Part shown: positions 35,629 through 45,930 of the stretch, in pieces
Layout: each line of letters starts with the position of its first letter
How positions within the stretch are numbered: position 1 is the stretch's first letter
Source of the DNA: Phreatobacter sp.
GTDB taxonomy: Bacteria; Pseudomonadota; Alphaproteobacteria; Rhizobiales; Phreatobacteraceae
DNA length: 64,000 nt
Direction: 5' to 3'
Assembly: GCF_022843985.1 (NCBI RefSeq)
Contig: NZ_JALHMP010000007.1
Coordinates: 124,001 to 188,000, forward strand
Translations under genes and position numbers: made by a program
Notes under the pieces: generated by a model
Database searches by the model: none
The model's input: the letters and a program-made list of their open reading frames with translations, nothing else
What the model was told of the DNA's origin: nothing

Positions 35629-36246
35629 ATGGACGGGGACCGCGGCGGCCACTGGGAGGCCGTTTATTCGACCAAGGGCGAATCTGACGTCAGCTGGTAC
35701 CAGGAGGATCCTGCCACCTCGCTCGCCTTGATCGCATCGGCCGGCGCGACGGCGGCCTCGCCGATCATCGACATCGGTGGTGGTGCCTCGCGGCTGGTCG
35801 ACGCGCTGCTGGCGCGGGGCCATCGCGACCTGTCGGTTCTCGACCTCTCGGCCGCCGCCCTGGCGACCGTGCGCCGGCGCCTGGGGCCGGCCAGCGGCGG
35901 GTTCCAGGGCATGGTGGCGGATGTCACGACCTGGCAGCCGCGCCGTCGCTACGATGTCTGGCATGACCGCGCCGCCTTTCATTTCCTCACCGAGGCCGCC
36001 GACCGGGCGGCCTATGTCGCGGCGCTGAAGGCGGCCTTGCCGCCCGGCGGCCATGCGGTCATCGCGACGTTCGCCCTGGATGGCCCCGCGCGCTGTAGCG
36101 GCCTGCCTGTGATGCGCTATGACGGCGCGCGCCTCGGCGCGGTCCTTGGGGATGATTTCGAGCGGCTGGAGACGCTGGCGCATGGCCACGTGACTCCCTG
36201 GGGCGCGCCGCAATCGTTCCAGTTCAGCCTGTTCCGCCGCATCTGA
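35629..36246 (+). CDS. SAM-dependent class I methyltransferase
   Basis: The 205-residue protein has SAM motif I I-I-D-I-G-G-G-A-S-R-L, the acidic motif II V-L-D-L-S, and W-H-D-R-A-A-F-H-F-L. AGGGAAG lies before the ATG. Substrate unknown; thiopurine/tellurite-resistance-like small-molecule methyltransferases are the nearest look. Confidence 0.82.
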   Translation: MDGDRGGHWEAVYSTKGESDVSWYQEDPATSLALIASAGATAASPIIDIGGGASRLVDALLARGHRDLSVLDLSAAALATVRRRLGPASGGFQGMVADVTTWQPRRRYDVWHDRAAFHFLTEAADRAAYVAALKAALPPGGHAVIATFALDGPARCSGLPVMRYDGARLGAVLGDDFERLETLAHGHVTPWGAPQSFQFSLFRRI

Positions 36247-36362
36247 GGCCTGCTGCCGCCGCCGATCACGGTCTCTGCCACGCCGGCTTCGCAAGACCGG
36301 ACTTGCCAGCTATCATGGTCGAAACGTCGTTTCGTTGAAGGCTTTTCCCGAAGGCTTTGTCC

Positions 36363-37574
36363 ATGACCGAATCCCCCGCGCCGCGCGGACCACTTGCCGG
36401 CATCCGCATCCTCGACCTCACCTCGGTCATTCTCGGTCCCTATGCGACCATGCTGCTTGGCGACATGGGCGCCGAGATCATCAAGGTGGAGAGCCCGGGC
36501 GAGGGCGGCGGGGACATCATGCGCTGGCCGGGCGCCGGACCGGAGGAGGCCGGCCCCGGGATGGGCCCGCTCTTCATGATGTACAACAAGAACAAGAAGT
36601 CGGTGGCGCTCGACCTGAAGCGCCGCGAGGACCAGGACGCCTGCGTCGCGCTGGCGCGGACCTGCGACGTCGTCTGTTCCAACATGCGGATGGACACGGC
36701 CGCCCGCCTGACCATGGACTATGACAGCCTCAGGGCGCACATGCCCAACATGATCTACATCCATGCTGCGGGTTTCGGCGCGGATGGGCCCTATGCCGGC
36801 CGGCCGGCCTATGACGACCTCATCCAGGGGATTTCAGGTGGGGCCGACATTCTCCCCCGCGTCGACGGCAATCCGGCACCGCGCTACCTGCCGACTCTGG
36901 CCGCGGACAAGACGGTTGGGCTGTTCATGGTGCAGGCGGTGCTGGCCGCCCTGTTCCACAAGCAGCGGACCGGTGAAGGGCAGTTCGTCGAGGTGCCGAT
37001 GTTCGAGTGCTACACACATTACGTCATGCACGAGAACCTCTACGGCCATGTCTACGATCCGCCGCCGCCGGGAACCGGCTTCGGCTACGGGCGCATCCAC
37101 AATCCCGACCGGCGGCCCTACAAGTCGCAGGATGGCTGGATCGGGATCCTGCCCTATACCGACCGAAACTGGACCGACTTCTTCGTGCTGGCCGGGCGGC
37201 CGGAACTCAACAGCGACCCGAAATTCTCGACCTACCGGGCGCGGATGGTGAACATCAAGGAACTCTATTCCATGATGGATGCCATGGTCTCGACGCGGAC
37301 CAATGCCGACTGGGCCAAGGTCCTGACCGAGAAGGCGATCCCCTTCGCGCCGATCAACCGGTTCGGCGATCTGATGGAGGACCCGCATCTCAAGGCGGTG
37401 GGCTTCTTCCGCAAGCACGCCCATCCCGACGGCTATGTCTGGGTCGACATGAAGCACCCGGTGAACTATGCGACGACCCCGGCCTCGACGCGGATGGCGC
37501 CGCCCAGGCTCGGGCAGGACACGGCCGAGGTGCTGCGCGAGGCGGGTGTCTCGCTGCCGAAGGCGGCGGAATAG
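36363..37574 (+). CDS. CaiB/BaiF class III CoA transferase
   Basis: The 403-residue protein has class III CoA-transferase marks: G-I-R-I-L-D-L-T-S, G-D-M-G-A-E-I-I-K-V-E, N-K-N-K-K-S-V-A-L-D-L-K, and catalytic-Asp region A-Y-D-D-L-I-Q. It moves CoA between carboxylic acids. An upstream TTG at 36357 is disfavoured. No partner gene indicates the acid used. Confidence 0.88.
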   Translation: MTESPAPRGPLAGIRILDLTSVILGPYATMLLGDMGAEIIKVESPGEGGGDIMRWPGAGPEEAGPGMGPLFMMYNKNKKSVALDLKRREDQDACVALARTCDVVCSNMRMDTAARLTMDYDSLRAHMPNMIYIHAAGFGADGPYAGRPAYDDLIQGISGGADILPRVDGNPAPRYLPTLAADKTVGLFMVQAVLAALFHKQRTGEGQFVEVPMFECYTHYVMHENLYGHVYDPPPPGTGFGYGRIHNPDRRPYKSQDGWIGILPYTDRNWTDFFVLAGRPELNSDPKFSTYRARMVNIKELYSMMDAMVSTRTNADWAKVLTEKAIPFAPINRFGDLMEDPHLKAVGFFRKHAHPDGYVWVDMKHPVNYATTPASTRMAPPRLGQDTAEVLREAGVSLPKAAE

Positions 37575-37602
37575 GCGTCGGTGCCCCGGCGCCCCGCTGC
37601 GC

Positions 37603-38322
37603 TCAGTTGAAGAGCGCGTCGATGTCGTCCTGGCTGGCGTGGCCGGCATCCTCGGAGAGCTTGGGACCGTTGAGCAGGGCGGCGTCGCCAGTCGCCTCGC
37701 TGATGCCCTCCACCGCGATGTCCTTGAAGCTGTCGAGACCTCCCCAGATCTCCATCATCCGCACGATCCGGTCCTCGATGAACTTCAGCGTATTGACCAC
37801 CTTGGTGATGCGCTGTCCCGTGAGGTCCTGGAAGTTGCAGTGCTCGAAGACGGTGATGATCTTCTGCTGGATGTCGTCGATCGCCGCCTGATCCTGGGTG
37901 CTCTTGAGCTTGGCGGCGAGCTGGCTGGCGATCTGGTCAATGCCCTCGGCGGCGGTAAGGATGCCCTCGGTCGCCTCCTGCGTGCCGGTGACGATGGCGT
38001 CGAGCTCATGCGTCACGCGGGTCATCTGCTTGCCCTTGAAGCCGGTGACGTGCAGCGTCGCGATCTCGTGCTTGGTCTGGTCGATGGCCTGCCAGATCTG
38101 GTCGAGCTCGGCCTTCAGTTTCATCGCCTCCTGCATCTCCGCCCGATAGGCCTCGATCATCTGCTTCGAGACCTCTTCCGGCGGGCGGATCAGGGCGCGC
38201 AGCTGCTTGATCTCGGAGAGGATCTCCTGATGGCCGCCGCTGGCGGGCGCTCCCTTGGAATGCGGTGAAGTCTCCGGCTGGGAGATCACTTCGATGCGAA
38301 AGGCTCTTTTCTGGGCGCGCAT
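37603..38322 (-). CDS. cheZ: CheZ-family CheY phosphatase
   Basis: The 239-residue all-helical protein has the CheZ catalytic segment N-F-Q-D-L-T-G-Q-R-I with Gln, long antiparallel helices (about residues 60-175), and a C-terminal CheY-binding tail S-Q-D-D-I-D-A-L-F. CheZ removes phosphate from CheY~P. It is an orphan here, with no other che gene. I start at the ATG at 38322 (M-R-A-Q-K-R-A-F-R-I), typical of alphaproteobacterial CheZ; longer starts add unlike sequence. Confidence 0.85.
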   Translation of the reverse strand: MRAQKRAFRIEVISQPETSPHSKGAPASGGHQEILSEIKQLRALIRPPEEVSKQMIEAYRAEMQEAMKLKAELDQIWQAIDQTKHEIATLHVTGFKGKQMTRVTHELDAIVTGTQEATEGILTAAEGIDQIASQLAAKLKSTQDQAAIDDIQQKIITVFEHCNFQDLTGQRITKVVNTLKFIEDRIVRMMEIWGGLDSFKDIAVEGISEATGDAALLNGPKLSEDAGHASQDDIDALFN

Positions 38323-38675
38323 GGACGATCCGGGCAAGACGTAACCTCCGGCCGAAAGCGACCGGTTTGCATAAAGGTACCGGCAGGGAGTTAAGAGGCG
38401 GTTCCGCCGCATTCACCCAAAAAATCAAGGTCCACTGCAAAAACAATTAATGTTAATAATATGTTTATTCAAAAAACTGGTGTCTTAATCAAGTATCCAG
38501 CACTCATTTACGTGGGCTTAACCGTAATGAAACGCTGTCGCTGTTGACGCTTCGAAAAGGATGTTTCCGGCCGCGGCGTTTACCATTCGCTGGCGGCTTT
38601 GGGCGCTTTGCTGAAGCCTCCCGAGATGATGGGCTGTTCCACCCCTCGCCCTGTGTTGCGTATCAGAGTTCGGCG
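38323..38675. other. AT-rich divergent promoter region
   Basis: This gap lies between divergent cheZ and the L,D-transpeptidase gene. About 38405-38530 is markedly AT-rich (runs of A and T, AATAA-TATGT-TTATT inverted repeat, TTAACC at 38518) in an otherwise GC-rich window. It looks like a protein-bound regulatory region; no gene is seen. Confidence 0.5.
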
Positions 38676-39449
38676 ATGTCCCTTTCCCGTCTGACGGCCG
38701 CCCTTGCGGCCCTCTGCCTCTTCGGCACGACCTTCCAGGCCTCCGCGCAGATCGCGGGGGTCCGCCGCGATCTCGGCGGCGGTTTCATCGAGTTCCTCTA
38801 TCATGGCGGCCAGCCGACAGGTCCCATCGCCGGCGCCCACCGCGCCGGCGCGCCGCCGCGCAGCATGCCGACCTCGCCGGCCCATCTCAGGGCCTCGCAC
38901 ACGGTCGCTCCCGATCTCGAGCCGGTGCGCCCGCTGCTGCCCCGGCCGGCGGAGCCGCGGCTGCAGCGCGAGGCCGCGCCGCGTTCCGCCCCGGCCCGCG
39001 GCATCGATCCGCGGTTCCTGCCGCAGCAGGTGACCTTCCAGAGCAGCCATCGCCCCGGCACGATCGTGATCAACACCGCCGAGCGGCACCTCTATCTTGT
39101 CCAGGCCGGTGGCACCGCCATGCGCTACGGCATCGGCATCGGCCGCCCGGGCTTCGGCTGGACCGGGACCAAGACCATCACCCGCAAGGCCGAGTGGCCG
39201 GACTGGCGCCCGCCGGCCCAGATGCTGCGCCGCCGTCCGGACCTGCCGCGCTTCATGGCGGGCGGACCGGCCAATCCGCTCGGTGCCCGGGCCCTCTATC
39301 TCGGCTCCTCGCTTTACCGCATCCACGGCTCCAACGAGCCCTGGACCATCGGCCAGGCGGTCTCCTCGGGCTGTTTCCGCATGCGCAACGAGGATGTCAT
39401 CGACCTCTACAACCGCGTGCGTGTCGGCACCCGGGTGGTGGTGATGTGA
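38676..39449 (+). CDS. L,D-transpeptidase (YkuD family)
   Basis: The 257-residue exported protein has a signal peptide (M-S-L-S-R-L-T, cut near A-S-A-Q at residues 23-26) and a YkuD catalytic domain with His in I-H-G-S-N-E-P and nucleophile in S-S-G-C-F-R-M. These enzymes form 3-3 peptidoglycan cross-links or attach proteins to the wall, acting in the periplasm. The ATG at 38676 was chosen for the signal peptide. Two further in-frame starts upstream lack it. Confidence 0.9.
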   Translation: MSLSRLTAALAALCLFGTTFQASAQIAGVRRDLGGGFIEFLYHGGQPTGPIAGAHRAGAPPRSMPTSPAHLRASHTVAPDLEPVRPLLPRPAEPRLQREAAPRSAPARGIDPRFLPQQVTFQSSHRPGTIVINTAERHLYLVQAGGTAMRYGIGIGRPGFGWTGTKTITRKAEWPDWRPPAQMLRRRPDLPRFMAGGPANPLGARALYLGSSLYRIHGSNEPWTIGQAVSSGCFRMRNEDVIDLYNRVRVGTRVVVM

Positions 39450-39542
39450 GCTTCGCCGCCGGGCCTCACGGGCCCTGCGGCTGTCCTTGCGGCGGGCAAG
39501 CGCAACAGCGTCCCGCCGCGGCGCTCGAACGAGCGGACAGGA

Positions 39543-39575
39543 GGGGCCGCTCCGTCTCACGACGGGGCGGCCTTT
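39543..39575 (+). terminator. Terminator after the L,D-transpeptidase gene
   Basis: GGCCGCTCCGTC and GACGGGGCGGCC form a 12-bp stem with one G-T pair and a TCAC loop, followed by TTTCTGTT. It lies 95 bases past the stop. Confidence 0.7.
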
Positions 39576-39698
39576 CTGTTGGGGCTTCAGGCCGCTTGAC
39601 GCGCGCCCCGCATCCCTCCCCTTCGCCGCCGTGCCTTGCGGGACCGCGGCCCGCTGATAGGATCGTTCGCGATCCAGCCCCTTCCGGAGATTTTTTCC

Positions 39699-41075
39699 AT
39701 GTCCAAGACGAGCGCGCTGCGTGTGGTCGGCGACGATGCCTCTGCCACCGCCATCCCGAACGACCTCCAGGCCTTCTGGATGCCGTTCACGGCCAACCGC
39801 TCGTTCAAGGCGCGCCCGCGCATGGTCGCCCGCGCCAAGGGGCTCTACTACTACACCCCCGAGGGCAAGCAGGTGATCGACGCCACGGCGGGCCTGTGGT
39901 GCTCCAGCGCCGGCCATTCGCGCGAGCCCATCGTCGAGGCGATCCAGAAGCAGGCGGCGGAGCTCGACTTCGCCCCGACCTTCCAGTTCGGTCATCCCAA
40001 GGCCTTCGAACTGGCGAGCCGCATCGCGGCGCTGGCCCCCGGCGACCTCGACCATGTCTTCTTCTGCAATTCCGGCTCGGAAGCCGCCGACACCGCGCTG
40101 AAGATGGCGATCGCCTATTGGCATGCCCGCGGCAAGGCCTCGAAGACCCGCCTCATCGGCCGCGAGCGCGGGTATCACGGCGTCGGTTTCGGCGGCATCA
40201 CGGTCGGCGGCATCGTCGCCAACCGCCGCGTCTACGGCTCCATGCTGGCGGGTGCCGACCACCTGCCGCACACCTATAACCGCGAGAAGCAGGCCTTCTC
40301 CAAGGGCGAGCCCGAGTGGGGCGCCCACCTTGCCGACGAGCTGGAGCGCATCGTCGCCCTGCACGACGCCTCCACCATCGCCGCCGTCATGGTCGAGCCG
40401 ATGGCCGGTTCCACCGGCGTGCTGCCGCCGCCGCAAGGCTATCTGAAGCGCCTGCGCGAACTCTGCGACAAGCACGACATCCTGCTCATCTTCGACGAGG
40501 TCATCACCGGCTTCGGCCGTCTCGGCGCGCCCTTCGCCTCGGAGCGCTACGGCGTCATCCCCGATCTCATGACCTTCGCCAAGGGCGTCACCAACGCTGC
40601 CGCTCCGATGGGCGGCGTCGTCGCCCGCAAGCACGTCCACGACGCCTTCATGACCGGTCCCGAGCATGTGGTGGAACTGTTCCACGGCTACACCTACTCG
40701 GCCCATCCTTTGGCCTGCGCCGCCGGCCTCGCCACGCTCGACCTCTACCGCGATGAGGGCCTGTTCGAGCGCTCCAAGGCGCTGGAGCCGGTCTGGGCCG
40801 ACGCCATCTTCTCGAAGCTGAAGGGCAAGCCGGGCGTCCTCGACATCCGCCAGGTCGGCCTCACCGCCGCCGTCGATTTCGAGGGCTGGAAGGACGCGCC
40901 GGGCAAGCGCGCCTTCGTCGCCATGGACAAGGCCTTCCACGACGAGGGCATGATGGTCCGCACCTCCGGCGACTGCCTGGTGGTGACCCCGCCCTTCATC
41001 GTCACCGAGGACGACATCGCCCAGATCGCCGACAAGCTGTCGAACGTCATCGACGCGACGGTCAATCCGTCCTGA
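39699..41075 (+). CDS. Omega-amino acid:pyruvate aminotransferase (class III)
   Basis: The 458-residue PLP enzyme has class III motifs: W-M-P-F-T-A-N-R, Y-H-G-V-G-F, D-E-V-I-T-G-F-G-R-L and the PLP lysine in F-A-K-G-V-T-N-A. It resembles beta-alanine (omega-amino acid)--pyruvate transaminases. The ATG at 39699 has CCGGAGA upstream. Its codon use is regular. A strong terminator follows; the substrate is not certain. Confidence 0.88.
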   Translation: MSKTSALRVVGDDASATAIPNDLQAFWMPFTANRSFKARPRMVARAKGLYYYTPEGKQVIDATAGLWCSSAGHSREPIVEAIQKQAAELDFAPTFQFGHPKAFELASRIAALAPGDLDHVFFCNSGSEAADTALKMAIAYWHARGKASKTRLIGRERGYHGVGFGGITVGGIVANRRVYGSMLAGADHLPHTYNREKQAFSKGEPEWGAHLADELERIVALHDASTIAAVMVEPMAGSTGVLPPPQGYLKRLRELCDKHDILLIFDEVITGFGRLGAPFASERYGVIPDLMTFAKGVTNAAAPMGGVVARKHVHDAFMTGPEHVVELFHGYTYSAHPLACAAGLATLDLYRDEGLFERSKALEPVWADAIFSKLKGKPGVLDIRQVGLTAAVDFEGWKDAPGKRAFVAMDKAFHDEGMMVRTSGDCLVVTPPFIVTEDDIAQIADKLSNVIDATVNPS

Positions 41076-41098
41076 CGCGCCTGACCCCGTACGAAGCG

Positions 41099-41125
41099 AA
41101 AGGCCCGGCCCGCGCCGGGCCTTTT
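41099..41125. terminator. Bidirectional terminator
   Basis: AAAGGCCCGGC and GCCGGGCCTTT form an 11-bp perfect stem with a 4-base loop, flanked by A-rich and T-rich runs. It can end both the aminotransferase gene and the convergent dehydrogenase gene. Confidence 0.85.
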
Positions 41126-41138
41126 GCTGTCCGGGGCC

Positions 41139-42173
41139 TCATCCGAAAGCGATCTGCACCTTCATCGCCTTCGACCGGTCCGAGGCGAGGTGAAAGGCCT
41201 CCACCGCCCGCTCCATCGGCAGCGTGGCGGTGAGCAGTGGGCGCACGTCGATGCGCCGCTCCCCGATCATCGCCACGGCGGTGGCGAACTCGTGATGGAA
41301 GCGGAACGTCCCGCGCAGCTCCAGCTCCTTCGCCACCAGGACCGAGATCGGCAGGGTGAAGTCGCCGCCCGTGCCGACCTGGACGATGACGGCACCGGGC
41401 TTCAGGGCGGCGAAGGCCCCCGTCAGCGCCTTCATGGCGCCGGAGGCCTCGAACAGCACGTCGAAGGCTCCCTTGTCCGCCTCATAGGGCCGCAAGGCCT
41501 CCGGGTCTGTGGCGGTGTTCAGCGTCGTGGCGATGCCCATGCCCCTCACCACCGCCAGCGTCGCCTCGGCGACGTCGGTGGCGACGATCTCGGCCGCCCC
41601 CGCTGCCCGTGCCGCGAGGATGCACAGCGCACCGATCGGGCCGCAGCCGGTGACGAGCACGCGCTTGCCGAGCAGGGGTCCTGCCCGCCGCGCCGCGTGG
41701 AGACACACCGCCAGCGGCTCGCAGAAGGCGGCCTCCCCGAGGCTGATCCCGTCCGCCACCTTGTGGGCCTGGACCACGTCGCAGACGAGCACCTCGCGAA
41801 AGGCCCCCTGGATATGCGGGAAGGGCATGGCTGAGCCGTAGAAGCGCATGTTGAGGCAATGGTTGGGCATGCCGTCGAGACAATAGCGGCACTGGCCGCA
41901 GGGTCTGGAGGGGCTCACCGCCACCCGGTCGCCGGGGACAAGGGACGCAACATCGGCCCCGACACGCTCCACCGTCCCGGCGATCTCGTGGCCGAGGATC
42001 ATCGGCTCTTTCAGCCTGACGGCGCCGAAGCCGCCATGATGGAAGTAGTGCAGGTCCGATCCGCAGATGCCGCCGGCCCCGATCTTCACCGCAATCTCGC
42101 GCGGCCCGAGCGGCGCGACGGCATGCTCCTCCAGCCGGAGGTCGTGAGGAGCGTGGATGACGAGTGCCTTCAT
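41139..42173 (-). CDS. Zinc-dependent L-idonate 5-dehydrogenase-like enzyme
   Basis: The 344-residue medium-chain dehydrogenase has catalytic-zinc residues in G-I-C-G-S-D-L-H and G-H-E, four structural cysteines in C-G-Q-C-R-Y-C-L-D-G-M-P-N-H-C, and the NAD fold G-C-G-P-I-G-A-L. L-idonate 5-dehydrogenases and sorbitol-type polyol dehydrogenases are nearest. GGGAGGA precedes the ATG. Substrate remains open. Confidence 0.82.
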   Translation of the reverse strand: MKALVIHAPHDLRLEEHAVAPLGPREIAVKIGAGGICGSDLHYFHHGGFGAVRLKEPMILGHEIAGTVERVGADVASLVPGDRVAVSPSRPCGQCRYCLDGMPNHCLNMRFYGSAMPFPHIQGAFREVLVCDVVQAHKVADGISLGEAAFCEPLAVCLHAARRAGPLLGKRVLVTGCGPIGALCILAARAAGAAEIVATDVAEATLAVVRGMGIATTLNTATDPEALRPYEADKGAFDVLFEASGAMKALTGAFAALKPGAVIVQVGTGGDFTLPISVLVAKELELRGTFRFHHEFATAVAMIGERRIDVRPLLTATLPMERAVEAFHLASDRSKAMKVQIAFG

Positions 42174-42283
42174 GGGATCCTCCCGGTCGCCTGATCTTGG
42201 GCCGCACTCATTGCCGAGGGCGGCGGCAGGCTTCGCCGCAGCCTAGCAGGCCGCAGCGCCGGTGGAAGGCTGGCAATCTGGCC

Positions 42284-43084
42284 TCAGAACAGCCGTGGCA
42301 GCGGACGGCCGGTCAGCGCCTGCTGGTAGCTTGCCAGGACAAGGCCGGTCCAGGCGATCGCCGCAAGCCAGACCGTCGTCATGGCCACGGCCGGCGGCAG
42401 GCGGCGGGCGGCGATGAGCCCGACAAGAGGCACCGCCTGGATCATGTGGGTGGCGAGGAAATGAGCGACGCGCAGATCCCCGACCACCAGAGACCAGCCC
42501 GTCACCGCCATGCGCGCCCCGCCGGCCGGGTGAAGGCCGACATGCGGGCTGAGGCGGCTGCCGATGGTGAAGGCGGTGACGAGGGTCAGCACGGCGCCGC
42601 CGACCAGACCGAGCAGGAGCGCGAGGCGCAGCGCCGGCGCGATGGCCGCATCGCGGTCCGCAAAGGCGGCGGTTCCCACCACCGCGGCGCTGAGCGTGAT
42701 GACGACCGCGCCCGTCGCCATCGCGTTGTACATGGCGCGGGTGAAGGGGGTCGCCAGGTTGAAATGCGAGGCCTGTTGCCGTGCGGCCTGGACGATGATG
42801 TAGATCATCTCCCCAAGCGAGGCCAGGGCGCAGGCGGCGGCGACGATGGCGAGCAGGGTGCCCGTCCGCCAGCCGGCGCCGAGCAGGCCGACGATCAGAG
42901 CCAGCGTCGCCATGTGGATGGCCAGCGACACGGCGAATTTCATCGGCTTGGCCCAGACGCTGACCTCGTTGATCAGCCGCTTGTCGACCGTCCATATGAC
43001 GGCGGCGAGGGCCAGCATGAGGACCATGACGAGAGTGGCGGTCCACAGGATCATCTCGGCTGTGCCGGGGCGTCCGTCGATCAT
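42284..43084 (-). CDS. Polytopic membrane protein of unknown function
   Basis: The 266-residue protein has about seven membrane segments with basic loops. I do not recognise a family. It overlaps the TetR gene by 4 bases and so belongs to the SDR-TetR-membrane protein operon. Confidence 0.75.
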   Translation of the reverse strand: MIDGRPGTAEMILWTATLVMVLMLALAAVIWTVDKRLINEVSVWAKPMKFAVSLAIHMATLALIVGLLGAGWRTGTLLAIVAAACALASLGEMIYIIVQAARQQASHFNLATPFTRAMYNAMATGAVVITLSAAVVGTAAFADRDAAIAPALRLALLLGLVGGAVLTLVTAFTIGSRLSPHVGLHPAGGARMAVTGWSLVVGDLRVAHFLATHMIQAVPLVGLIAARRLPPAVAMTTVWLAAIAWTGLVLASYQQALTGRPLPRLF

Positions 43085-43716
43085 GGCTGTTCGTCCTTCG
43101 GCAATGGCGCGGTCATCGCCGCATGGAGGCGCCCCATGGCATGGGGCTTCATGGCATCGAGGACCGAGGCCGGCAGGGCCAGCGTCCGCATGGCGCTTGC
43201 CTGCATGATGCTGGCGAGGCCATGGACGGTCGCCCAGACATAGAGCGCGTCGAGCGGTACCGCCCGGCCGGCCGGGCTCGCGGCAGCGGGCCGCCCATGC
43301 ACCCGGTCGATGGCCATGTTGAGGATGGCGAAGGCGTGGCGGGCGCTCGCCATCATGGCGGGATGGGCGGCGGGATCGGGGAGCGGTGTCGCGAACATCA
43401 GCCGGTACTGCAGGGGATGGGCTGCGGCATAGGCGAGATAGGCCTCGCCGATGGCGCCGAGATCGGCATGGGGGTCGTCGTGCCGGGGCCGATCGTCGAG
43501 GTGGCGGGCAAAGCCGTCATAGATCCGCCTGATGACCTCGGCGAGAAGGTGGTCGCGGCTGGCGAAGTGCTTGTAGGGCGCCTGGTGCGAGACGCCGAGG
43601 CCGCGGGCGACCTCGCGCAGGCTGAGGGACTCGACGCCCGCGCGTTCGATCACCGCCAGGGCTTCCCGCAGGCAGGCCTCGCGCAGGTCAGCCGCGCCGG
43701 CTGGTCTCTTGGCCAT
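43081..43716 (-). CDS. TetR-family regulator
   Basis: The 211-residue protein has a TetR helix-turn-helix (S-L-R-E-V-A-R-G-L-G-V-S-H-Q-A-P-Y-K-H-F) and a helical ligand domain with a TetR_C-type pattern. It lies 4 bases after the SDR gene. Two tandem GTTGAC-N3-GTCNAC sites in the upstream promoter are its likely operators (self-control). Confidence 0.9.
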   Translation of the reverse strand: MAKRPAGAADLREACLREALAVIERAGVESLSLREVARGLGVSHQAPYKHFASRDHLLAEVIRRIYDGFARHLDDRPRHDDPHADLGAIGEAYLAYAAAHPLQYRLMFATPLPDPAAHPAMMASARHAFAILNMAIDRVHGRPAAASPAGRAVPLDALYVWATVHGLASIMQASAMRTLALPASVLDAMKPHAMGRLHAAMTAPLPKDEQP

Positions 43717-43720
43717 GTCC

Positions 43721-44533
43721 CTATCCCGTCATCCCTCGCATCACCAGTTCCATGATGCGGACCCGCCCACGGCGCGGCAATGGCGCGAGCGAGGCTTCGA
43801 GAACCTTGGCGAGAAGTCCAGGCCGCACAGTCGTTTTCCGACCCAGCGCGGCGAGGGTCTGGCGGGCGACGACCTCCGGCTTCTCGGCCTTGCCCATGGT
43901 CATAGCGGCCCGGGCGGCGAAGCCCGAGGAGACTGGTCCCGGGGCGGAGGCGACGACATCGACGCCGCGGGGCACGAGTTCGCGCTGGAGCCCCTCTGCA
44001 AGGGTCTGCACATAGGCCTTGGTGGCGGCATAGTGGGCGGTCCGCGGAACCCCCTGGAACGCTACCAGAGAGCTCATCAGGACGATGCCGCCCTTGCCGC
44101 GCGCCGCAAGCCGGCCGGCGAAGCGATGGGTGGTCAGCATGAGGCTCTCGCAGTTGAGGCGGAGCATGTCGCGTTCGTTCGCCTCGTCGGCCTCGGCAAA
44201 GGGGCCCGACGTCCCGAACCCGGCGGCGCAGACGAGCAGGCCGACATCCAGATCCGCCGTCGCGGCGCAGAGGGCGGCGATGCCGTCGTCGGTGGCGAGA
44301 TCGCCGGCGACCACCAGTGGCGCGAAACAGCCGTCCGCGGCGATCTGCGCGGCGAGGGCCTCCAGCCTGCCCTTGCGCCTGGCCGCCAGAACCACGCCGA
44401 AGCCGCTGGCGGCGAGCTCCAGAGCGAAGGCGCGGCCGATCCCGTCGGAGGCTCCGGTCACAACGGCCCAGGGGCCGTAGGGGGCGAGGCGACCGCGCGG
44501 CTGGGGTGAAGGGGGGTGGTCGAAGACGGACAT
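43721..44533 (-). CDS. Short-chain dehydrogenase/reductase
   Basis: The 270-residue SDR has the T-G-A-S-D-G-I-G cofactor motif, S in V-L-M-S-S-L and Y-x3-K in H-Y-A-A-T-K. It leads the SDR-tetR operon. Its substrate, possibly a hydrophobic alcohol or ketone, is not shown by sequence. Confidence 0.88.
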   Translation of the reverse strand: MSVFDHPPSPQPRGRLAPYGPWAVVTGASDGIGRAFALELAASGFGVVLAARRKGRLEALAAQIAADGCFAPLVVAGDLATDDGIAALCAATADLDVGLLVCAAGFGTSGPFAEADEANERDMLRLNCESLMLTTHRFAGRLAARGKGGIVLMSSLVAFQGVPRTAHYAATKAYVQTLAEGLQRELVPRGVDVVASAPGPVSSGFAARAAMTMGKAEKPEVVARQTLAALGRKTTVRPGLLAKVLEASLAPLPRRGRVRIMELVMRGMTG

Positions 44534-44557
44534 GGGACAACCTCGACTTAGCGGGAC

Positions 44558-44595
44558 GTTGACGGTGTCTACCAGGCCATGTTGACAGCGTCAAC
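44558..44595. promoter_or_regulatory. Tandem TetR-type operators in the SDR-tetR promoter
   Basis: GTTGAC-AGC-GTCAAC (44581-44595) is a perfect 6-bp-arm palindrome and GTTGAC-GGT-GTCTAC (44558-44572) is a one-mismatch copy 23 bp away. On the minus strand they overlap a TTGACG-N17-TAGACA promoter (44594 to 44566). The arrangement fits self-repression by the TetR protein. Confidence 0.6.
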
Positions 44596-44699
44596 TTCAG
44601 GGGATTTCCGTGATTGCGGTGCGTGACGCGGCGTGGTTCATTCCCACGCCTTCATCACATCGGCGGCCACGTGCTGCCACGGATCCTCCGGAGCCCTTC

Positions 44700-45830
<1,131 letters not shown>

Positions 45831-45930
45831 CCAGCGGTTCTGGCCTGCAGCCGACGCGGGTCGCCGGGGAATGCCGCCGTCGTCCTGCGCGGCCTTCCCT
45901 GGCCCCTTGGTCGGGTATCCTTTTCGGGGG

